From OLB4 sp002050165 (GTDB taxonomy: Bacteria; Bacteroidota; Ignavibacteria; Tepidaquicellales; Tepidaquicellaceae), in NCBI GenBank assembly GCA_030263475.1, contig SZPC01000005.1:114302-178301 (forward strand): DNA of 64,000 nt, in the 5' to 3' direction. The notes under the pieces were generated by a model that did no database searches, was not told where the DNA came from, and worked only from the letters and a program-made list of their open reading frames with translations. Each line of letters opens with the position of its first letter. Position 1 is the first letter of the stretch. Positions 27,549 to 35,208 of the stretch are shown one piece after another. Made by a program: the position numbers and the translations under genes.

Positions 27549-28283
27549 TTAAAATATTTTGTAAAATTGAAATTGTCCTCGAATAATGGAAATGCTATCA
27601 ATAAACAGCATGATTAACCAGTGAAGTATCCATGCATAAATGAATGATCTACTCCTCACAGCTTGTATTCCTAAAATTAACCCTGCAAAAATTGACGCAA
27701 ATAATTCCAGCTCAGGTTTCCCCTTGTGGAGTATAAAAAACGGAATCATTTGAATAAATATCGAGTAATAACCAAATTTTTCCTTGAGCCCAAATAACAT
27801 ATATCCGCGCCAGAGAAACTCCCATCCAAGCATATAGATTAAAATCGAAAACTCGTACAACAAAAATCTGTACCAGGATTCCGAAACCTGAATACCCCCC
27901 TGCGGATATGCCTTTGCGAAATCAGGAGTTGCTGATACTATCCAAAGCACAGGTAACATTACAGCAAGAAAAAGCGCCGTTGTAAAAAATCCGAACTTTT
28001 TATCGCCAAGAGTAAATCCGAAATCTTTCAGTTTGGCTTTTAAAACAAATTTAACCGAGAGCGATGACGCAAGAAACATTAAAAGTCCATCGCTGAAAAA
28101 CCAGTAAAGCCTTGACTCATATCTGTCACCACCGAATGTATTGTAAAAGAATAGCGGGCTTGCAAATGAAACTGATAGAAAAATAATTACGGCAACTGAC
28201 AAAAAAATGAAAACAACTTTAAAATCAAGTTTACGGATTTCAGGAATCAGTTGTTTTGCTTCAGTAAAATGTTCTTTGAACAA
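27549..28283 (-). CDS. CPBP-type membrane protein, possibly a divergent intramembrane protease
   Basis: 244 residues with about seven membrane helices. The C-terminal half has the layout of the CPBP (CAAX protease/bacteriocin-processing) family: GWEFLWRGYM in place of EExxxRG, FFILHKGKPE as the FxxxH motif, and LHWLIMLFID as the third. The first Glu of the EExxxR pair is Trp and the third motif lacks the usual HxxxN form, so protease activity is doubtful. It lies in a tight run between the YbbR gene and pdxJ. Confidence 0.7.
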   Translation of the reverse strand: MFKEHFTEAKQLIPEIRKLDFKVVFIFLSVAVIIFLSVSFASPLFFYNTFGGDRYESRLYWFFSDGLLMFLASSLSVKFVLKAKLKDFGFTLGDKKFGFFTTALFLAVMLPVLWIVSATPDFAKAYPQGGIQVSESWYRFLLYEFSILIYMLGWEFLWRGYMLFGLKEKFGYYSIFIQMIPFFILHKGKPELELFASIFAGLILGIQAVRSRSFIYAWILHWLIMLFIDSISIIRGQFQFYKIF

Positions 28284-28284
28284 G

Positions 28285-29199
28285 CTATTTGTTTTTTATA
28301 ATGTATTGAAATCTATCCGGTACAATTCCAAGTAATTCTATATTTGGCGGTGTATCAATTTTCGGGATTACGAATCCAAGTGTATCGGCATAAATCTCTT
28401 CAAAGGACAAGTGGACGTTAATTTCAGATGCATCAATCCCAGAAAGTTCGTCAACACCGCCTCTGAGGGTCACGGAAATTGTTGGTGGAATTAAAAGGAC
28501 TTCATTTTCAGGTGGTAAATTATCAATTTTTATTGTCAAATCATTAAAAGTTTTTTCTGCAGAAAGTTCGATTTGATACGAAATGCTTACATCAGTTGTT
28601 TCAAGTTTTACAGAAGCGCTGAATTTATTCTCCAATTTTGCATTTACTAACAAATCACTGTTGACATCAGATATCAATTTTGACTCGGTCTGAACGGAAT
28701 TTATTTTCCTGATTTCGGCAGCGGGCCCAGAGACTTTTACGGAATCCGGAGAAATTGAGGGACGACCAACAATATCGTAACCGATGCGAGGTTCAATTTC
28801 TATATTATTTATTACCGGAACATACTTTGAGGAAACGTTACCGTAAGAGACATAAACCGTGTCAGGATCAATACTGTTAATTCTGATGGAAAATGGAATT
28901 CCGATTCTTTCATTCGCCTGTTGCATGGTAACTATCTTCGCATCTCTTTTAAAATTTGAAATATCATATCGGTATTCGAGGTCAGGATTTAAAACCACAC
29001 TAAGTAGATCCCATCCGTTTCCATTGAGTGCAATCGTCAATGTATCCGGTACATTATTCCCGGTGGATTGTTCATCGCTCATTTGTAACCTTAATGGTAC
29101 TTCGATTGAATAATTAAATGAACTGTTTAAGCTCAGATAAAGCCAGAGAATAACCGCTATTATTAATGCGACACTGTAAATATGAATATTCTTTTTCAA
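28285..29199 (-). CDS. YbbR-domain membrane-anchored protein
   Basis: 304 residues. One N-terminal helix (about 5-25) anchors it; the rest is periplasmic and made of repeated YbbR-like beta modules, with phrases such as PDTLTIALNG, PDTVYVSYG and SPDSVKVSGPAAEI recurring about every 80 residues. In Firmicutes the YbbR protein CdaR controls the cyclic-di-AMP synthase CdaA, but no cyclase gene is next to it here. It starts one base after the GWxTD gene. Function is inferred from domain only. Confidence 0.8.
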   Translation of the reverse strand: MKKNIHIYSVALIIAVILWLYLSLNSSFNYSIEVPLRLQMSDEQSTGNNVPDTLTIALNGNGWDLLSVVLNPDLEYRYDISNFKRDAKIVTMQQANERIGIPFSIRINSIDPDTVYVSYGNVSSKYVPVINNIEIEPRIGYDIVGRPSISPDSVKVSGPAAEIRKINSVQTESKLISDVNSDLLVNAKLENKFSASVKLETTDVSISYQIELSAEKTFNDLTIKIDNLPPENEVLLIPPTISVTLRGGVDELSGIDASEINVHLSFEEIYADTLGFVIPKIDTPPNIELLGIVPDRFQYIIKNK

Positions 29200-29200
29200 A

Positions 29201-30574
29201 TTATCTTCTTAACTGATATTCCCAATTATCGTTACGAAGTTCACCTCGGATAGTTGAGTGAATTAATTCGTAAATTCCAGATCCGCTTGGTTGCACCTCA
29301 CCAAAAACACAAATTACCCCACCTTCAAGCCCGGGATAAGACCATATTTCATAGCCAACCTTATCCTGTTCAAACGGGTATCTGTCTATACTCTCAGGTT
29401 TTCCGTACAATACGTAAATCCGTCCCCTGTCCGTTCTCCAGCCATCTTTAAAAGAGTCTTTGAAAAGTTTATTTGCTTCAGTAATTCTTTTTAGATACTC
29501 AATTTTAAAACTATTTTGCAATGATGATGGGTCAGGATCTCTGCGCTTCCAGAAATTAAACATAAACCTGCGTTTCTCATCAACTGAAGAAAGTTTGTTA
29601 TATGTATTCGTTTCATTCATATCCCTTAAATAAAGTGCCAATTCAAAATCAGCATCAACAAGCTCTTCCCTCATTTTGGCGTATTCACTCATCATGAAAT
29701 CATCGCCCGTTTTCGTAAGTGAAATATCTTGAGAAATATTGCTGTTGTAAACAAAAAATTTCTTTTCTTTTGAAACAATTACACCACCGGAAAGATCGGA
29801 TACAGTTACATTTAAAATGTAAGATGCACTGGGGAGACTATCAATAATGAACATTCCGTAATCTGCTATTGATTCTGAACCGGTTGATATTTCCTTTTTA
29901 AGCTTCATCAATTCCTTATTGTTGAGATCACGTATTGATGCAACGAGTTCAACATTTCCACTTATACCTGAAGACTTTAGTTTATATATTTCGTAATAGT
30001 AATATACCCGTTTAAGATTATTCCCGAATAAAAGTTCAGGGTTTGGTACTACCTCAAGCGTATTTTTGTAAAACGAACTTGACTTGTTCTCAGACTTAGT
30101 TAACTGCGATGACAGCTGAATATCGCTCATTGACACATTCAAATCATTGTTTGCAAGGCTCACTTCACGTTCTATTGTGATGAAATTACTCGTATCTATT
30201 GCATCCGCTCCGGTTACGCGGATAATGTAATCTCCGGGATTCAGGGAAAAGTTCAATTGGCCGATTAATTTCTGGTCGCGGTTGTTACCAGTTGTATCGT
30301 TCATCGAACTTGGCATTCCATACAATTTTGTAAAAACCTGTTCACCGTTTTTTTTATCGTTGATCTCGACATTAATAGTAGTCCTTGATTCATATTGGTC
30401 ACCGGACTTCACATACATTAAGCCACGCTTGTTGAACGAGAAGTAAAGTTCAATAATTGCTTTCCCATCATCTCCTCTAAACGAGGAATAGTCGAACTCG
30501 AATTTAAAGTAATCGTTAGCATTTGCAAACGGTATCGTAATGAATGTAACAAGAAATAATAAAAGCAATCTCAT
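29201..30574 (-). CDS. GWxTD-domain secreted protein
   Basis: 457 residues. A signal peptide (about 1-19, ending ANA) precedes beta-rich domains and then the C-terminal GWxTD domain (about 330-457), with RRFMFNFWKRRDP, DGWRTDRGRIYVLYG and YEIWSYPGLEG. The name-giving motif here is GWRTD. The domain is common in Bacteroidota, Chlorobi and relatives and has no assigned activity. It heads the run GWxTD-YbbR-CPBP-pdxJ-lptB, with gaps of one or two bases, which suggests an envelope function. Confidence 0.88.
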   Translation of the reverse strand: MRLLLLFLVTFITIPFANANDYFKFEFDYSSFRGDDGKAIIELYFSFNKRGLMYVKSGDQYESRTTINVEINDKKNGEQVFTKLYGMPSSMNDTTGNNRDQKLIGQLNFSLNPGDYIIRVTGADAIDTSNFITIEREVSLANNDLNVSMSDIQLSSQLTKSENKSSSFYKNTLEVVPNPELLFGNNLKRVYYYYEIYKLKSSGISGNVELVASIRDLNNKELMKLKKEISTGSESIADYGMFIIDSLPSASYILNVTVSDLSGGVIVSKEKKFFVYNSNISQDISLTKTGDDFMMSEYAKMREELVDADFELALYLRDMNETNTYNKLSSVDEKRRFMFNFWKRRDPDPSSLQNSFKIEYLKRITEANKLFKDSFKDGWRTDRGRIYVLYGKPESIDRYPFEQDKVGYEIWSYPGLEGGVICVFGEVQPSGSGIYELIHSTIRGELRNDNWEYQLRR

Positions 30575-30642
30575 TTTTTTTATAGCTTAAAGGTTAACAT
30601 TTTAAAATGACCCCTGCAGACGGATAGCTTAATTAAAACAAA

Positions 30643-30670
30643 AAGGTAACCCGTAATTACAGGTTACCTT
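30643..30670 (-). terminator. Intrinsic terminator after the PorV-like gene
   Basis: Nine-pair stem (AAGGTAACC/GGTTACCTT) followed on the minus strand by a T-rich run; 26 bases past the stop of the PorV-like gene. No clear promoter is visible between it and the GWxTD gene, so some read-through may serve the genes beyond. Confidence 0.75.
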
Positions 30671-30695
30671 AAAAGATACAAATTTGAAGTAATTT

Positions 30696-31727
30696 TTAAA
30701 ATCCTACTTTTAGAGTAAAGAACTGGTTAGTAGAATTAAATGCTGATTCGGTGATTACTCTGTATGCGTAATCAAATGCAAGCGTAACCGAACCGAAAGG
30801 ATACCTCAGACCTGCTCCGAAAGAGGGACCAAATAAGGACTCATCTGTTTCCTTATCTGCGAAAATGCTGTATGATCCTCTGACGAAGAAGTTATTATTG
30901 AAGTTATATTCCAAGCCAAACCTGTATTCATCCGAAGAGAAACTTGAATTCTGAAAAGCCCCTGTGACATTGACTTTATTCTGGTGGTCAAGATCCCATA
31001 GGTATCCAACACCAATTTCAAGATTGGTTGGAAGATCAAAACTCTGAAGTATAACTCTTCTTGTAGTCGCAAGCCCATTTTCCGTAAACGACCTGTCAAG
31101 TCCGGGACCGTCGAAGGTCATTGATGGACCTAAATTTTTCAGCGCAATACCGAAAGTAAAACCGGTATTACCACCGACGTACTGAAGGCCGAAATCAAAT
31201 GCAACTCCGGAGGAACTTACGTTCCCAACGTTTTGCGAGATTACATTAATGTTAGTTCCGAATCGGATTTTATCGGTCATTTTTCTTGCAAAAGAAACAC
31301 CGGCAACGATATAAGTCGGATTAAAAAATGTACCCGTTCCTTCGGGTAAATATTCCGTCGTTTGCCTGATTTCACCAATGTTCAAAGACCGGATTGATGC
31401 TCCGATTACGCCTAAATTACCTACCTGAGCGGCAACTCCGAGAAACTGCATATCAATATCGGCAATGTAGTTCATGTGTGAAAACATTACCTCTGATGTA
31501 GTGCCAAGCTCAGATATACCGGCAGGGTTCCAATAGATAGCTTCAACTCCAGTACTTGTGGAGAGATTTGAACCTCCAAGAGATGTCCCCACAGAACCTA
31601 TCGGAATCAGCAATTCTGGTGCGGCTGAAGTCCCAAGTTTTGACCTTGGACCGGCTTCAACGCTACTACTCACATAGCTCATTATTAGTAAAGCCAGTAA
31701 GAGTGTTAGTATATGTTTAAATTTCAT
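30696..31727 (-). CDS. PorV/PorQ-family outer-membrane protein
   Basis: 343 residues with a signal peptide and a FadL-like barrel. The N-terminal mature part has PELLIPIGSVGTSLGGSN and EAIYWNPAGIS, the signature of the PorV/PorQ family, and the protein ends in an aromatic strand (TLKVGF). PorV shuttles cargo from the type IX translocon to the attachment complex. Being next to a sorting-domain protein and a TonB receptor fits that role. Whether it is PorV itself or a paralogue cannot be decided here. Confidence 0.85.
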   Translation of the reverse strand: MKFKHILTLLLALLIMSYVSSSVEAGPRSKLGTSAAPELLIPIGSVGTSLGGSNLSTSTGVEAIYWNPAGISELGTTSEVMFSHMNYIADIDMQFLGVAAQVGNLGVIGASIRSLNIGEIRQTTEYLPEGTGTFFNPTYIVAGVSFARKMTDKIRFGTNINVISQNVGNVSSSGVAFDFGLQYVGGNTGFTFGIALKNLGPSMTFDGPGLDRSFTENGLATTRRVILQSFDLPTNLEIGVGYLWDLDHQNKVNVTGAFQNSSFSSDEYRFGLEYNFNNNFFVRGSYSIFADKETDESLFGPSFGAGLRYPFGSVTLAFDYAYRVITESAFNSTNQFFTLKVGF

Positions 31728-31754
31728 TTTTCGATTTCTCCTGTTTTTTAAATA

Positions 31755-31786
31755 TGTCCCCTTCCTTCATTTGCAGGAAGGAGACA
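31755..31786. repeat. Intergenic inverted repeat
   Basis: Twelve-base arms (TGTCCCCTTCCT/AGGAAGGAGACA) with one mismatch and an eight-base loop, between the large secreted protein and the PorV-like gene. No T-run follows, so it is more likely an mRNA stability or attenuation hairpin than a terminator. Confidence 0.6.
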
Positions 31787-31803
31787 TTCTGAATTTGGGT
31801 TTC

Positions 31804-34800
31804 TTAGAAGTTAATTCTTTCCTGTGCCGTGAATATTACAATCTTCTCGACTTTTTGCCCGATTCCGGGTGCATCAATCAGGGCGATGTAAATACCGGAA
31901 GCAACCGGTGAATTATCCTGATTGGTCATATTCCATTCTATCGTACTCGATGTAGATACGTTCGGTCCGGCTTCTTTATTAAGTGTTTTTATCAAATCAC
32001 CATTGAGCGTGTAAATCTTGATCGTACATGTTGCCGGTAAATGTCTGAATGTTACAAACCGGTCTGTAAGAGATCTGTCAAGGTCACTAAAGCCGTAATA
32101 CGGATTTGGAACAACCCTGATCTTCTCGAGATCATTTCTGGTTGTGGCAACCTCGTTATTCGCGAATAATGGCGCTTTGGTTACAAATTCGTACGAAACC
32201 CCGGGTTTTGTTACCATGTATGGGTAAATGGTTAACTTATCCCCTGGCGTAAATACCGGGCTGTTTCCTGCAATTAATTTAGGAGCCCAAACATAACTGA
32301 TATCTACTTGAACCGAAAGGAATAGGTTCTTTGAAGTATAACTCGGATCAGGATTCGGGCTGTAATCGGATTTAAAGATATAAACGAGTACTTTGCCGCC
32401 AAGCGAATCCGCAGTCGGAGTAAATCCTTCCTGCATCGGTGGATTAGCTCCCGGAGTTTTTGAGTTTACAATCGCAACGTTCAACTGTCGTCGTGTACCT
32501 AAGTCAGAGTTAACTTCATATACCTTAAACGGAACATCAATCATTTTATCGTAAATGTAAAAATTATCAAAATTCGTTTGCGACGTATCCGCAATAAATC
32601 TATACGCCTTTTGACCTGTTCCATCAGTAAATTCAATCTCCGTTGGTAACAGTTCATCAGGTTTAACAGTTGAGCCAACGTTAGTATAAAATCCAGTACT
32701 TGGATAAACAAGGCCCATTTGAATTGACTGGTAGTCAGCCGGTCTGAATTTCACAGCACCTTCAAGATTCCTATTGTTTGACGGGGTATAGTCCCAACCC
32801 CCGAACCTTGATTGGATGCTGTCAGGACCTGCCGTCGCGGTCAAATCACGGATAACGCCTTTAAGATTGGATTTTATGCTTTTGACGTTAATCAAAACAC
32901 CGTCAATAACGCGAGCTGAGTCCTGAGACGTTCCTAATGTTGTTCTCAGGTTTTTAACAAGTGTATCATACGATGCGCCATTATCCATGGACCGTAGAAT
33001 TCCGTACGAAGTATCCGGTGCCATAAACAAGACTTTGTACTTTGCGTCTTTCATTAAATCCTGACCGAGGATAACCGGTTTAACCCCTAAGTCGCGCCTG
33101 TTTGTATTTAGAGTATCACCATTGGCGAATGTGTACTCCGTTCCTGCAGGTGGAGCAGTTGGAATAATTTTAATTATCGAAGAAGAAAGCGAATTCCTCA
33201 GAGTCTTAAACCCTCGCTTCATCAAAGAATCGTTATTGTATATCTTACTTACTGCATACGCAACTACGATAAAATGATACTCCTGCCCATAGATGAGTTC
33301 GGTTCTGCCACCATAGTTTTCCGGGAAGGATGTTCTGCTGATGGTAACACTTCGGTTCAATCCGGAATTTGGAAATCCTGAAGGTGATGCCATTGTGTAT
33401 GGAGGAACTATCGGAAATGCGGAAAATACCTCCGGATCACCACCAACCGAAAAAGTATCGAAGATTGTACCAATGTTATTTTTCAGGTCGTATGCGTAGA
33501 GTAGTTTGATATCATCATTGATTGACTCAGGTTGTGAAAGATTTGGAAGCTGTGAGGCAAATCTGTTTACTTCATACACTTCATATCCTTCAAAAGAGTA
33601 GATATTTGAATCTCCCCTATTGAAAAAGAGAGTATCCCAATATGAATAGGTTTCTGCATTTGCTTCCCACATTAAAGTAATATTACAGGTTCCGTTTACT
33701 AACGGTGTAATACTTGTAACCGTTTTTGGTGTAGGAGGCGGTGGGGTAACGTTAAAATCGTTATCATAAATCAACTGAGCGGTTTTACTTAAGCCCTTTA
33801 TTTTCGTTACAGAGTTAGTATTTGAACTTCCCCTTGTAATAAATTTTGCAAGAACCAATTCCTGAGTATCACCCGGACTCATTGTAAATTGATCTGAACC
33901 TGAATTGAAAATAAATCTACGGTCGCCGGGAGGATTCGGAGTAACTGTAGGACCTGTTAATGCACCGTTACAGTTCTGAACAGCGCCGGCAAACTCGGTC
34001 CAACCGGACTGAGATTCAGGATCGCCGGGATAAACAAATTTTGTAGGTGTGTTGGTAGTAATGTCAATAAATGGCGTTTCATCTTTTTTTACACCGGTCA
34101 TCATATTATAAGCACCTAAGGGTTCACCGTTCGGGTCTGACTCACAAGGAGGTGGTGATGAACCTGTATTGGTAAAAAATACGAACGATGTCAGACCGAG
34201 CGTATCATTTGTTGCCCTGATGATCGGACTTGAGAAATAGTCCATTCCATAAGAAGGCGGAGCTGCGCCATAAGTGTTTCCTGCTCCGGTTCCATCATTC
34301 GGGTTTCCATTATATACATAACCCAAGTTTAGGTTCGTATCGCAACCAATGTAATCATCACCGGCATCGCCAAGGTCGGGGTCAACTACTACACTAATGT
34401 AAGTATTTTCCCAGTCACTACCACCGTTATTCATTACTGTCCATTTTACAAACTGTAGGTCTTCAAGGCCGGGAGAGTTGTAAGCCCAAGCGGTCATTCT
34501 GAGGTCTGCGTAAAGGAGCGGACTTGTAACACCGCCACCGAAACCTTCACCAGCATTTCTTTGCTCGACAAAAGCATCAGTCATTGCAAGGAACAGAGTC
34601 TGTCCGGCATCCTTCTGTCCGGGGATATCAATTGCAGGGTCATACTGTCCGTTTTCATTTATATCCACGTATGGAGCGCCGTAAGGGACCATTTTGCCCC
34701 AGTTAGCGTAATCGGGGTTTGTATTTGCATTATCGCCGGACTTAACCGAATACAGTTTAAAATCCGCATCGGTATAGCCAACGTAAGTTTGTGAACCCGC

Positions 34801-35175
34801 ATCAAATTTGGTGTAGCCGGGCGTATATTCACCGGAATATGAGGCCATAACCTGCGCAAGTTGACCGTTAATATGACAACCAATCGAAAGACCGGCGGTA
34901 AAGTTTGCAAATTTTCCGGAACCTTTGGGCCATTCAAAACCCGGAGTATTCTGGGTTCTGGTATCCTGGTCCATTATACCGGTATTCTGAAACCACGCTC
35001 CGATCTGGTTGGCGCCGAGGAGAACGCGCTGTATTGCAATCGCCTGCCCTAAGCCCGGTGGGTTAAAACTAATCGGGTTATTACCGTTGAGAATTTCTAC
35101 TCTTGGTTTTGATAAACCAATTACAGAAAAGGTCAAGAGTAAAACAATTATATTTAACGTGAGTTTAATTTTCAT
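31804..35175 (-). CDS. Large secreted protein with T9SS-type C-terminal region
   Basis: 1123 residues. A signal peptide (about 1-22) precedes a beta-rich exoprotein with an Asp-rich, calcium-loop-like VDINENGQYDPAID near residue 170 and fibronectin-like stretches in the middle. The last 100 residues hold VVPNPYYG, TIKIYTLNGDLIKTL and SGIYIALIDAP followed by a KIVIF strand, the plan of the type A sorting domain. It is therefore probably exported by the type IX system and surface attached or released. No enzyme motif was found. It sits 33 bases after the TonB receptor gene. Confidence 0.8.
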   Translation of the reverse strand: MKIKLTLNIIVLLLTFSVIGLSKPRVEILNGNNPISFNPPGLGQAIAIQRVLLGANQIGAWFQNTGIMDQDTRTQNTPGFEWPKGSGKFANFTAGLSIGCHINGQLAQVMASYSGEYTPGYTKFDAGSQTYVGYTDADFKLYSVKSGDNANTNPDYANWGKMVPYGAPYVDINENGQYDPAIDIPGQKDAGQTLFLAMTDAFVEQRNAGEGFGGGVTSPLLYADLRMTAWAYNSPGLEDLQFVKWTVMNNGGSDWENTYISVVVDPDLGDAGDDYIGCDTNLNLGYVYNGNPNDGTGAGNTYGAAPPSYGMDYFSSPIIRATNDTLGLTSFVFFTNTGSSPPPCESDPNGEPLGAYNMMTGVKKDETPFIDITTNTPTKFVYPGDPESQSGWTEFAGAVQNCNGALTGPTVTPNPPGDRRFIFNSGSDQFTMSPGDTQELVLAKFITRGSSNTNSVTKIKGLSKTAQLIYDNDFNVTPPPPTPKTVTSITPLVNGTCNITLMWEANAETYSYWDTLFFNRGDSNIYSFEGYEVYEVNRFASQLPNLSQPESINDDIKLLYAYDLKNNIGTIFDTFSVGGDPEVFSAFPIVPPYTMASPSGFPNSGLNRSVTISRTSFPENYGGRTELIYGQEYHFIVVAYAVSKIYNNDSLMKRGFKTLRNSLSSSIIKIIPTAPPAGTEYTFANGDTLNTNRRDLGVKPVILGQDLMKDAKYKVLFMAPDTSYGILRSMDNGASYDTLVKNLRTTLGTSQDSARVIDGVLINVKSIKSNLKGVIRDLTATAGPDSIQSRFGGWDYTPSNNRNLEGAVKFRPADYQSIQMGLVYPSTGFYTNVGSTVKPDELLPTEIEFTDGTGQKAYRFIADTSQTNFDNFYIYDKMIDVPFKVYEVNSDLGTRRQLNVAIVNSKTPGANPPMQEGFTPTADSLGGKVLVYIFKSDYSPNPDPSYTSKNLFLSVQVDISYVWAPKLIAGNSPVFTPGDKLTIYPYMVTKPGVSYEFVTKAPLFANNEVATTRNDLEKIRVVPNPYYGFSDLDRSLTDRFVTFRHLPATCTIKIYTLNGDLIKTLNKEAGPNVSTSSTIEWNMTNQDNSPVASGIYIALIDAPGIGQKVEKIVIFTAQERINF

Positions 35176-35208
35176 TTTTCAAAATTTTTGTCTTTTTTCA
35201 AACCGTGA

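Noticed and set aside
31755..31786. Intrinsic terminator between the secreted protein and PorV genes
   Set aside because: No T-run on either side in the right place, so kept only as an inverted repeat.
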